NCBI GenBank assembly: GCA_920105625.2
Contig: OV050031.1
Span: 48,835,425 to 48,899,424 of the forward strand
Length of the DNA: 64,000 nucleotides
Source: Clusia tigrina
Taxonomy: Eukaryota; Arthropoda; Insecta; Diptera; Clusiidae
Direction: 5' to 3'
Position numbers and translations under genes: made by a program. This document shows, piece by piece, positions 9,816 through 20,300 of the stretch. How positions within the stretch are numbered: the first letter of the stretch is position 1; each line of letters begins with the position of its first letter. The notes below the pieces were generated by a model. That model did no database searches and was not told the DNA's origin. It saw only the letters and a list, made by a program, of their open reading frames with translations.

Positions 9816-11187
9816 TTGATTCAAAACAGCACAGAACTTGAAATGGCTGAAGAAGTGGCTTCGAGCGAAATTACTTCGGATGGGGAGCAATCCAATACAA
9901 CAGGGTTCGGTAGCAATAATGTAATGGACGGGATACAAAGCGACGTTAATCTAGCAGCGAATCAGATCCAGCGTCAATGTGCATGGTTAAAATCAGTTAG
10001 GGCTGAGAATAATAACTTGGAGATCATGGAAACGCGTCTTGAGATCCTAACATCGACTTGGCAGAAATTCCAGATAAGTGTTGGCTTACTGCAGAGGCAA
10101 TCGCGTGACCAGGCTTCACAGGAGAGTCACAATGCACTCTATGAACGTATCGAGGAAATATATGTAGAAGTTCGAGCGTCGTTGCGTCAAAAAATAGGTG
10201 CATTGGAGCCATGCGCTTCTGGGGTAGGGGGTGGTAATTGCTATGAGTCAAATGCTATGCAGATGCAATACGCTGATTTGCCACTGGCAGACCGATTGCC
10301 AACTTTTCGGGGTGATCATAACGAGTGGATTCAGTTCAAACATGCCTTCAATGCAGAAGTGATTCAGAATCCCCATTTCACAAACTTGCAAAGGTTACGA
10401 CGACTACAAGGCTGTGTTAAAGATGGCTCTGCAAGAGTGTTAGGGTTTTGGCCTCAGCGAGAAGACTATGAAGCTGTCTTCTCGCTGAGGCATGGGAAAC
10501 CTTGTGTTCATCATTTGACAATGAGTATCTGTGCCATGCAGCACACTGCTCGGCAATTCTTGATTTACCTATTTGGCCAAAGGCAGACTACAAATTGATT
10601 CGTAGAATGTTTGATACTACTCGAAATAGCATGAGAATGTTAGCGCAACAGCTAACGCCCGATGAGCAACGTGATTTAATGATCCTTAGGTTTTTGGAAT
10701 CTAGACTTGACAGTGCTTCACTAGTCAGTGGGAGATGATGAGGCCAACGGAGCGTATACCGTGTCTCAAAAATGATTTTTTCACTTGGCTCGAACGTAGA
10801 GCAAGCGGACTACTGGGTCAGGGCTGTATACAGGGAATGCGCACCATAGATGGCAACCACGAAAATCGAATGACGAATAAGTTTTTACTTGAGCGAGCAA
10901 TGCCCAACATTCCACAAGCCAGTAACTTCTTTCCATGTCTTAGCTGCGGTGGTAACCACAGTATACATAAATGTTCAAATATTTTACGAAGGTCTCGCGA
11001 GGATAGAATGCAGCGAATTATAGAACTGGGATTATCTCAAAACTGTCTTCTTCGGGGTCATATAGTTAATAACTGTTTAAAGGCAAATGTCCCCGCTGCT
11101 CACAGGCCCATAACAGTATTATATGTCCTAAAGTATTTTTCGATAACAGTTTTAGCGATTCTAAGCCTGGTGTCAATAGAGCTGTGA
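9816..11187 (+). pseudogene. BEL-1 gag
   Basis: Structural polyprotein segment of the BEL/Pao element, normally forming the particle shell. The first frame (9816-10490) has an acidic start and then LADRLPTFRGDHNEWIQFKHAF, the DUF1759-type gag core. A short inverted insertion at 10476-10489 shifts the frame. The second frame (to 10738) carries the rest of the core, ending LRFLESRLDS. A third frame (10735-11187) has a zinc-knuckle-like CLSCGGNHSIHKC (near 10938) and a weak second knuckle (NCLLRGHIVNNC). At least two frame changes are needed. Confidence 0.82.
10452..10490. repeat. Perfect 15-bp inverted repeat (hairpin) in gag
   Basis: Arms at 10452-10466 (CCTCAGCGAGAAGAC) and 10476-10490, with a 9-base loop. 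The right arm looks like a templated inverted copy of the left, adding 14 bp and shifting the gag frame. Confidence 0.9.
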
Positions 11188-11367
11188 TGGTGGCTACAAT
11201 CAACGATACCCCGATAGAGAATCAATAGCAATCAGATAATATACGTAAAACCGGCCTCGGGGTTATTACAGATAAGAGTTCATCTCCACCACAAAAGCTC
11301 TTAAAATCCTCAAAACAAACCAACAGATCTACATTATAATTTACTTGCAACTGCGCAAATAAGACTT

Positions 11368-11709
11368 TTGACGAACAGTGGAATACCAATATCTATAAGG
11401 GCAATATGCGATACTGGAGCCCAAGTAAACTTAATCAGCAAAGACTTCGTTGCGCAACATCGAACCCCTACATACCGTATATTTATGCGCATCTTTCCTG
11501 CAGCTGGAGCAGAAGTTAAAATATTCGATAAGTATATTTCAACTGACCTGATGTCGATTTATAGCGAAGATCCCCTGATTGAAATTACCTGTTTAGTTGC
11601 ACCAGAGGTTTTGGGTGGAATTTCGTTCATCAAATTCTTCCGAGCGACATTTCTGCGCGACTGGCCGGCCGTTGGTTTGATCAACCAGGGACAATTCAAA
11701 TTTTGTTAG
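11368..11709 (+). pseudogene. BEL-1 aspartic protease region
   Basis: DUF1758-like retropepsin that would cut the polyprotein. The active-site motif is CDTGAQVNLI (near residue 16), preceded by a short strand and followed by IDPLIEI-type strands. In BEL elements this domain lies between gag knuckles and reverse transcriptase, as here. 11188-11367 and 11710-11810 link neighbouring domains and contain stops. Confidence 0.75.
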
Positions 11710-11810
11710 GAGTAGGTATATGGGCGCAACATATTCAAGATAATATACGACAATTGGCATCTGGCCGTGTAGCGCAAGAAACTCGCATAGGATAGCTTCT
11801 ATTTGGAACT

Positions 11811-13614
11811 ATGTCAACCGAATCAGGAATGATAGCTGCCGCGTCAATAGTTGAAAACGATAAGGCTGAAGAACATCCTCATCTCGACCAATTAATCCAG
11901 AAATTATTTGAATCAGAGTCATTTCCAGACGACAATTCACAGTGGACAGCAGAACAGCGTCGATGCGAAATGCATTTTTTAGAAACAAATTGTTATGACC
12001 AAAATTTGGGGCGGTATGTTTTGCAGATTCCTCTTCGTCCAGATTGGTGTCGTATAGGTTCTAACAGAGGAATTGCACTACAACGTTTTTTGCGCCTAGA
12101 AGCTCGATTAAAACGTGATCCTGAATTAAGCGAAAAATATCGTGCGGTTTTTAACGATTACATCGACAAGGGCAAAGCACGCAAGTAACGCACCAGACGG
12201 GTTGGCTTATTATATTCGGCATCACGCTCTGCTGAAAAAATTTCGTGTGGTTTTTGACGCCTCATGTTCAACTGATACGGGACTGTCCCTAAATTACGTT
12301 CAGCTGATGGGACCAAGGCTGCAGAGGGATTTGATCGATCTAATTTGGAGTTTTCGACTGCATGCTTATGGCATATCTGCAGACATCAAGCTAATGTTTC
12401 CACAGGTAAAGATAGCGTCAGAACATTGGGATTTACAAAGAATATTTTGGCGGGACGAGTCAGTGAATATCTCGGAATTCTGGTTAAGAGGCGTTACATT
12501 TGGAATGGCTTCAGCACCATTTTGCGCCGTGAGAACAATGCAACAGTGTGCTAAGGATAATGCTTCGGAATGGCCTCTTGGTGCCCGAGCAGTACTAAAC
12601 AACTTTTACATGGATGATTGTTTGGCCGGAGCTGATAATCTGGCAAATTTACCGCATCTGTGCCAAGAAATGACGAATCTTTTGTCTTTGGGGAGTTTCG
12701 AGCTGACAAAATGGCGATCAAACTCTAGCGCTACTCAAAATACACTAGACCCTGGGTCCGCGAATGAGGACGCAGTTCTCAATGCTAGTACAGAGGCATC
12801 CGTTTTAGGGCTAAAATGGGATACAAAAATGGATTAACTTATATTCATGGTGCAATCATTGCCACTTATTCCGCCTTCTGGCAGGACTAAGCGCTTGATT
12901 TTGAGTATCATAGCACGACTTTACGATCCAGATGGACTAGCATCACCATTAGTGGTCAAGGCCAAAATCCTAATGCAACGAATTTGGAGCAGTAAAATTT
13001 CTTGGGATTCTGTTCTTCCAGAATCCTTAAGGCTTGCATGGGAGGAGATATTTGCTCAAATTGTCGACTTTGAGCATATAAGAATCCCTCGCTGGTTGGG
13101 TCATGAACGACGTTCTGAACTGACACTACATGGGTTTGCCGATGCTTCTTCGCAAGCTTACGGAGCATTAGTATACTTAGTCGTTGACAAAAATGGAGAA
13201 ATTATATCGAATTTAATGCTTTAGAAATCCAGGGTCGCACCGCTGAACAAGGAATCCATACCACCTCTTGAATTACATGCTGCGACCGTACTTGGCGACC
13301 TAATGCAGCGTGTTTTATCCGAATTTGATACTAAACGTAACATCAAAATTGTTTCTTCTACCTACTGGTCCGACTCGATGGTTGTCCTATGTTGGTTGAA
13401 ACGTGAAACTGGAACTCTCAAACAATTCGTAGCAAATCGAGCTGGAAAAATCCGCGACAGTACATTGACTTGCAAGTGGCGATACGTTCCAACCGACGAA
13501 AATCCAGCTGATCTCATTTCTAGAGGCATTGTTATAAGAGAACTTATTGCATCTAATCTATGGTGGCATGGCCCTGGCTTTCTTCGACAACCAAAAGTTT
13601 CCTGGCCGTCTTGA
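11811..13614 (+). pseudogene. BEL-1 reverse transcriptase and RNase H
   Basis: Copies element RNA to DNA and removes the RNA. It is spread over frames 11811-12188 (N-terminal linker), 12142-12837 (RT: FRVVFDASC, ISADIKLMFPQV for motif A, FYMDDCLAG for motif C), 12847-13224 (connection domain and RNase H start, HGFADASSQAYGALVY) and 13303-13614 (RNase H end; WRYVPTDENPADLISRG). Both catalytic Asp motifs of RT are present. Stops at about 12835 and 13222 and a frame change near 12180 break it. Confidence 0.87.
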
Positions 13615-13644
13615 CCAGAAACCTCTGCAAGGTCGGAGGAGGAG

Positions 13645-14658
13645 GTGCGTAAGGAATGTCGTCAAAGCTCGAAACGCAAGTTTCTTTCTGACTTGTTAGA
13701 AACTGTGATCGCGGCTGGAGTGCGGCTCTTCCCTAATCAGAAATCTCATCAAGTCCAATTAATTGCCAGCATAAATGCAATAGCCATCAATCAAAAATCG
13801 CTTTTGTACCGCTATTCAACAGTAAGTCGCTTAACTTGGGTAGCAGCATGGGTACTGAGATTTGTTTGTAATTGTCGTGCACCGCTATCAGAAAGAAGGA
13901 AAACTGCGCTGAGAGTTGAAGAGTTGGATGAATCATTGAAGCTTTGGATTCGGCAGGAGCAGCAAGACCATTTTAAGGAAGACATACGACTGTTGCAACG
14001 TCAACACATGCAGAAGCAGTCCGAAAAAAATTCCGGGTATCTAGTTCTATTGGCGTGTTGACACCTTTTATCGAAAATGATGTTCTACGTATGCGCGGGC
14101 GATTATAGAATGCAGACCTACCCAGGGATCAACGTAATCCAATTATATTACCAAAAAGGAGTCGCTTGGCGTGGTTGGTGGCGCGAATGACGCACCTTCG
14201 GTTGTTGCATTGCGGCCCACAGCAGCTTATTAGTGGAAGTACCAATGGATCGACCAGAAAACCGTTTAAGTTACTGGCAGACGCGACAGCAAATTGCACA
14301 AAGATTCTGGAAGCTCTGGAGTGAAAGTTATCTTCACGAACTTCAGCGTCGTCCGAAATGGCGTGAGGCCCAGCAAAACTTGAAGATTGGCGATTTAGTT
14401 GTCATCAAAAACGAAACAACTCCACCCAGTCTTTGGAAAATGGCTCGCATTACGGATTTGCATCCAGGTCCAGACGGCCTGGTACGTAATGTCACACTTT
14501 GGACGGGAACCGGTTCTACATCTCGACCTATACAGAAGTTGTATGTTCTACCTGTTGAATCTGTTGAGCCTCGAGAGGCATCGAGCCTCAAGGCCGGAGG
14601 ATGTTCTAGCCAACTGGCAACCCTGAAAAAGGGCGAATTAACAAAGAAGGAAGATTGA
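13645..14658 (+). pseudogene. BEL-1 integrase remnant and C-terminal DUF5641
   Basis: 13645-14061 gives the segment before integrase, ending in frames that lead to a zinc-binding HHCC-like piece (near 14160, LRLLHCGPQQLI). The catalytic DDE core that should follow is absent. The sequence passes within about 60 bp to RPENRLSYWQTRQQIAQRFWKLWS, the BEL-specific DUF5641 end (WREAQQNLKIGDLVVIKNE; WKMARITDLHPGPDG). This frame runs into the 3' LTR and stops at 14658. The element therefore lacks integrase activity. Confidence 0.82.
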
Positions 14659-14774
14659 CAGGGAAAGAAAGGACCCGAGGTGCAGTGTGAAAAAACGTGG
14701 CGTGCCTTTGCCTTTTGTCTATAATTGTAAAATCTTTTTATTGGAACTGAAAATATATAAAAAAGTCAATAACA
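14602..14774 (+). repeat. 3' LTR of BEL-1
   Basis: TGTTCTAGCCAACTGG to AGTCAATAACA, 173 bp, preceded by a purine-rich tract (AGGCCGGAGGA, about 14591-14601) that fits a polypurine primer. It lacks the GGCTAGCAGCGTT motif and the tandem duplication of the 5' LTR. Confidence 0.9.
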
Positions 14775-15433
14775 ACTATAAAGGTTTTTTTCGCATTGTG
14801 CTACTTGGAGTAGTGGATGCACATAGTCGATTCATTTACGTCGACGTTGGTAGTAATGGAAGAGCGTCTGATGTCATGGTATACAAAAATAGCTTCATAT
14901 ATGAGGCGCTATCAACGGGAAGACTGAATATACCCGCAGACGAACCACTAAAAGGCCAGATGAGAAAAACACCACTTTATTTTATTGGGGATGATATATT
15001 CGGTCTTAACCGTCATTTGCTGAAGGCTTATAATAGAAGCTCCAACCTCAGCACCTCACAGGAGGCATTTAATCAGCGGATTAGCAGAGCAAGAATGACG
15101 GTGGAGATGGCATTTGGGCGACTTGCTGCACGATTCCGGATTTACCATCGGCCCATCGAAGTATCTGTGGAGACTTGCGATATACTTGTGAAAGCCTGTT
15201 GCATTCTGCACAACTTTCTTTCCCGTAAACTGGTGGAACCACAAACGTCTGCGGAAGATAATTGCCAACAAAATTTGCCAACGACGATGTCTGCCCTGCC
15301 AATGCAAGAACAGGATAGTTACAAGTTCGCATGTCAAATGCGAGAAAACGTCCGAAAGTATTGCGTTTCCGCTGGCGATGTTCCATTTCAGTGGGTAAAG
15401 TTAAAAAAGCAAGTGACTCAAAACATTGTTTAA
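14775..15433 (+). pseudogene. Harbinger transposase, 3' part (DDE nuclease)
   Basis: Resumes the frame broken at 8500. It reads NYKGFFRIVLLGVVDAHSRF, then VDVGSNGRASDVMVYKNS (second catalytic Asp region), YFIGDDIFGLNRHLLKAY and VEMAFGRLAARFRIYHRP (catalytic Glu region), and ends with CCILHNFLSRK and a stop at 15433. These are the features of the DDE_Tnp_4 nuclease of PIF/Harbinger. This 3' part has no stop. With the BEL absent the catalytic triad could be complete, although the 5' exon has a stop. Confidence 0.88.
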
Positions 15434-15596
15434 AAAATAAATCAACTTGCTTTAAAAATGAAGACTTTTTCGGTTTTAATAGAAAATAAATTTTATTTTT
15501 AGTACTTCTTTACCACAAGTCAATCAAGAAAACTAAAAATCAAAATTTCAATTTATTTCTTATATTCTTAAAAAAATTGCAAAAAATAAAAAAACC

Positions 15597-15810
15597 AAAT
15601 ATCACTTAATTTCATAAACTTTAATTTCATTGCTTAATCTCTAAAAATAAAAATAACAAAATATCACTTAATTTCATAAACTGTAATTTCACAAAAAAAT
15701 TACTTCATTGCTTAATATCTAAAAATAAAAATAACAAAATATCACTAAATTCCATAAACTGTAAAAATCACAAAAATAACTTCATTGCTTAATCTAAAAA
15801 TAAAAATGTT
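15597..15810 (+). repeat. AT-rich tandem repeat, three copies
   Basis: Three imperfect units of about 65-80 bp, each with AAATATCACTTAATTTCATAAACT, then TTCATTGCTTAATCT, then AAAAATAAAAATAAC. They lie between the convergent transposase and MADF genes. I see nothing else in 15434-16066. Confidence 0.85.
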
Positions 15811-16066
15811 AATTGACTTAAAATTAAAAAAAAAAATAAGAAAAAGAAAAAATTTCTAGTCGAAACTAGAATTATGTCTCTTGGATCATTTATCTGTTGA
15901 GACGTACGTAAATGGGTCAGATCTTTTTTCGTCACATGGTTTTGTATTTCTGCCATTGTTGAGGTTGCATCAGCCAGTGGAAGCTGCTATAACTGCCGTG
16001 CAATCGCCGTTCAAATTACAAATGAAGTAAAATCATTTTCAGTTTCTCTTTCGTTCACTGCGGCTA

Positions 16067-16781
16067 CTATCGCCTCCACTGCGCTGTTAAATTTAGCTTC
16101 CCTGCTTGCCTTTTGCTTGAAGAAAGGACGGGAGCCTGGTGAAGACGTTGCAAATGATTTAACAGCCGGGGTGGATGATGGTGAAGGCCTTTTATTAAAA
16201 GAAGATGGTGAGGGTGAAGGTCTTGAATACCGGACGATGATGATGATGGTCTTTTTCTAATGGGCGTCGATAGCATTACACATAGAGGTGGAGAATACGT
16301 CGGCAATATAAACACATCTGAGCTATCCTCCATCAGCGTTGAATCTAACTCAGTTGCTTCCGTAGCTATTTCGAATGTTTCCTGCTGAAAAAAATACACT
16401 GAAATGAAACATTTTTTTAAGATAATATTTTCATGAACATACCTCCTTCAAGTTGCTCGTTGTTCTTCGCAAAATAACAACGGAGTCCAAAAAATCCATT
16501 TCCTTGTAATAAAATAGATTCGGCTCGTGAATAAAATCTGTAGAGGAGCCAGACTTCTTGCTACATTCCACCTTTTTCTTCTCTGCCAGGTAAGCAGTTC
16601 TTATGTGCTTCATTTTCTTTTTTATGTCCGTAATATCCTTCCTAAATTGCTTGGATATTTGCAGCCAAGCGTTGTTTTTTAAATCGGTGCGCTTATAGCT
16701 TGCGCTTTTGAAATTCCACAGGCATTCGAACTGCTTCTATAAATTTATTAATTTAAATACATCCGACCTAGACCACTCCAT
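16067..16781 (-). CDS. Harbinger MADF-domain partner protein (possibly intact after splicing)
   Basis: Second gene of the Harbinger, transcribed toward the transposase. In this superfamily the partner is a Myb/MADF DNA-binding protein that helps bind terminal DNA and import the nuclease. The MADF domain is at 16470-16740: ECLWNFKSASYKR, NNAWLQISKQF, ITDIKKKMKHIRTAY, KKSGSSTDFIHEPNLFYYKEMDFLD. A 58-bp GT-AG intron at 16385-16442 joins two frames in phase; the second exon is Ser/His/Pro-rich with an acidic start, ending at 16067. The ATG at 16781 fits, but a TAG lies in frame near 16738, so the true start may be later or the gene may be weakly broken. Confidence 0.75.
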
Positions 16782-16957
16782 TTTAGCGTTTAAATTAATT
16801 TAATAGACGCGGTAAAACTGAAATGTTCGACGATGCTTCCACTGTGAGAGTCACGAAAAAATGAAAACTAGCTGTCAAGCAAATAAAATGACAACTGATA
16901 GCAACACAGCACGTTGGCAATTTATGGCATATTTCATAACATACCAATCAAAACATA

Positions 16958-16987
16958 CCATCAAAAATTGCCCGTGGAGACGTAGGG
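16958..16987 (-). repeat. Harbinger right terminal inverted repeat
   Basis: Exact inverse of 7669-7698. 16782-16957 is terminal untranslated sequence. 16988-17143 is AT-rich flank in which I see nothing. Confidence 0.95.
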
Positions 16988-17319
16988 TAAGTTTACTTCT
17001 ATTGTATTCGTTGTTTTACTGCAAGTAGAGGTTATTAGAAATTTCAGAATATGTATACAAATTAAACAGTGTCATTCTGGTAGGAAAACTGTTCATTATT
17101 TTATTTTATTTAAATTTTTTTTGAAATCTTTCACGATACAGTGGGCTGGTCCGTTGTTTATTGAAGCGATATATGTTGCTTCTTGGTGTATTGATATACA
17201 TACATATGTATGTTTTGATTGTGGGACATGCTTTGTCAAAGTACTGAATGTTTTGTTCATTATAAGTTATTAAAAATTGTGTTATTTTTTTTTATTTTCA
17301 TTTATAGGAAGCAGTATAA

Positions 17320-20300
17320 TCTATACGAGTATATATAAAAATGAATGTTTCTTTGTTAGTGACGCTAAGGCTCGAGAACGGCTGGACCAATTTTGATGGA
17401 ATTTTCAGAGGTTGTTCGTTGTGGATCTGTGAAGGTTTAGAAATAAAAAAACCTTTTACTTTTCCTGAAGAAAATCCGGAAAATTTAAAAATTCCAAAAA
17501 GGACTTTTTTTCTTACAAAATTTTTTTTCTTTCAAATTTGTTTTCCAATTGTTTCTTGCAAATCTATCGATCTCAAAATATTCGAAAAAGTCGGAAAATT
17601 CGAAAAACCTAATCTCACTTTTTGTTCTCATTTTTTTTTTTTGTATGTGCGTGGTGTTGCACGCGCACATTTAGTTTCATATTGGTGTTGTAAGCACTGA
17701 CTGATACTCCAATAACTCAACAGATGGAGCTGTAGACGCTTATTTATTTTGACAGCTGCGTATATTGTTTGTTCTTTCTGATTTGTTTATTCGAACAGTG
17801 AGGACACGGTCAATTGACTTTCTGACATTTTTCCAAATTTTAATTTATTTCTCGAGTTAAATTCATTACATTAAATTGTTAAATTGTTAACATTCACGAA
17901 ATATTTGATTTTAAATCTGTGGATAATCAGTTTTTGAGTGAAGTTATTGACATTTGAAACAAAAAAAGTGAGTTCATTATTTTCGTTTGTTGGTGAATAC
18001 CTAACCTCATTTCCATTGGAATTTATTTGTGTTATTTCTTCAGCTGATTTGTAAATTATTTGAATCGTTCAATTTCGGTCGTTTACTTTCTTTATTTCGG
18101 CTATTCAAAAGGTAAATTATTGAAAATTATTCCGTGAAAACTTTATGTGTGTTTCATACAAAGTGATCAATTACAGATTGGAATTTGTTACGATGCCACA
18201 AAGAGGTCGCGCTAATATTGGTCGGCGTTCCCGACGTACAACGGACCAACGTAATTATACAGGACGTCGTACGGAATAGGAAAATGCTACTGCAAGGGAA
18301 TCTGCTCGAATCGGAATGATTGAACATCGTGCGCAACGATCACAAGAGGCTCACGAAGTTTACAATGAGTAACAACGATTGAGAAGAAGACAAGTTCGTG
18401 CTCAGGAAATTCATGAAGCAAGAGAACAACGTTTTGCTGCTCACCGACAACGCCAGCAACAACAACGATTGCCTAATTTGAATATCGAACGTGCAGCCTT
18501 TCAATATGAGCCGGACATTGAATACGGTGCGCACGCATTAGTTCGATTTGGTTCGAAGTCTGTCGTTTGCCCGCATTGCGATGCACTGAAATTTCCAAAA
18601 GAACCGGCCGGATTGTGTTGCGCAAGCGGAAAAGTGAAATTAACAGAGTTACTTCCTCCACCAGAGCCATTGCGGTCGTTGCTTTACGGTGAATCACCAA
18701 ATTCGAATCATTTTTTACCAAATTCCTAGATGTATAACGATTGTTTTCAAATGACGTCGTTTGGTGTGGAAATTGTGAATGAACATAATTACAATCCCAC
18801 ATACAAGGTTAGTTCACCAACAATCTAACACTTATTATCTCGCCAATAAAATACAGAAATTAACATATTTGTCTGCAACTATACAGACTCACGGGCAAAT
18901 TTATCATCTTGCTGGATCGCTGTTGCCGCATCCTGATCAAGATCACAAATATCTCCAAATATATTTCCTTGGAGATTCAAATGAAGAAGTGAATCGACGT
19001 TGTGCAATTTTCAATGCGACGAAAAGAGAAATTGTGCAGCAATTGCAAGAAATGTTGCATGAACACAACGAACTAATTCGATTATTCAAAACTTCGTTAG
19101 AAAGGATGCCATCTGATGATCACAGAATCGTCATAAAAGCGGACAAACGACCAGCAGGCACTAATGAACGGCAATATAATGCACCGACGGCCGATGAAAT
19201 ATCAATTGTTGTTGTTGGCGATAATTTAGAATCCCGTGATATTGTTCTTTAACGTTGAGCTGGAGATGCATTAGGGCGAATCAGTGAAACTCATCGATCT
19301 TATGACTCACTACAATATCCGCTTATATTCTCCTGTGGTGAGATACAACATGATCAATCCTGCCAATGAGTAAAAGAAAAACTAACAGTCTTGATTGTAA
19401 GTTCATTTTTTGTTAAAATTTTAGGTGTCGATACAAATAAGGTCAGTGCAATGAACTTTTACGCGTATCGATTGATGATTCGCGAAGGAATTGACAACCA
19501 TCTCTTGAGATATCGCCGATTATTTCAACAGTATGCAGTTGATGTGTACGTGACGATGGAGACAAAACGACGCAATTTTATTCGCTTCAATCAGACCAAG
19601 CTTCGATCTGAAGAGTATATTCACTTGCGAGATGCGGTCAATAGCGATGAAGATGTGACAAACCTTGGCAGACTCACGATTTTGCCATCAACATACATTG
19701 GCAGCCCAAGGCACATGCACGAGTACTCGCAGCATGCGATGACATACGTGCGGAATTATGGACGGCCGGATTTGTTTGTTACATTCACTTGCAATCCAAA
19801 ATGCCCACAGATAACTGAATTATTGAATCGCGGTCAATCAGCAAGCTATCGTCACGATGTCACAGCACGAGTTTCAAACAACAGATACGATATTTGATGG
19901 ACTTTATCGTGAAGCAAAGTATATATGGTGCTGTTAGATGCTGGATGTACTCTGTTGAGTGGCAAAAAAGAGGTTTGCCGCACGCACACAATCTTCTTTG
20001 GATGGTGGATAAGATTACACGAGATCAAATTGATGACATCATTTCTGTGAAAATTCCTGATCCAGAGATAGACCCAGAATTATACGAAATGGTGAAAACC
20101 AATATGGTTCATGGACCTGGCGGACACTACAATCCCACTTCGGTTTCTATGTCTGACAATAAATGCACGAAACACCATCCACGAGCTTTTCTTTCGGAAA
20201 CGCAAACTGGAAATGATGGATATCCACTCTATCGCCGTCGTTCATCAGACAACAATGGCAGAACATTCAGCATTCAATTTAGAGGAGTGAATATCGAAGT

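Larger units (their letters stand above)
8501..14774 (+). mobile_element. BEL/Pao LTR retrotransposon BEL-1 (defective)
   Basis: 6274 bp. It has LTRs starting TGTTCTAGC and ending AATAACA, a primer-binding site, a long leader with tandem repeats, gag, protease, reverse transcriptase, RNase H, an integrase remnant and a DUF5641 C-terminus. The 5-bp target duplication is ACTAT. The LTRs differ in length (276 versus 173 bp), the integrase core is missing and there are several frameshifts, so it cannot move alone. Confidence 0.9.
7669..16987 (+). mobile_element. PIF/Harbinger DNA transposon carrying a nested BEL/Pao
   Basis: Perfect 30-bp terminal inverted repeats at 7669-7698 (starts CCCTACGTCTCCACGGGC) and 16958-16987. 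Flanking triplets are TTA on the left and TAA on the right, close to the TWA duplications of this superfamily but not identical. It encodes a DDE nuclease on the plus strand (7783-8500, then 14775-15433) and a MADF-domain protein on the minus strand (16067-16781), the usual two-gene layout. Without the 6.27-kb BEL element and its 5-bp duplication it would be about 3.04 kb. Confidence 0.9.

Noticed and set aside
17341..17700. 119-aa frame at the Helitron 5' end (also 29768-30121)
   Set aside because: Starts within the Helitron terminus and runs through poly-T stretches; the two copies differ by a frameshift. Looks non-coding.
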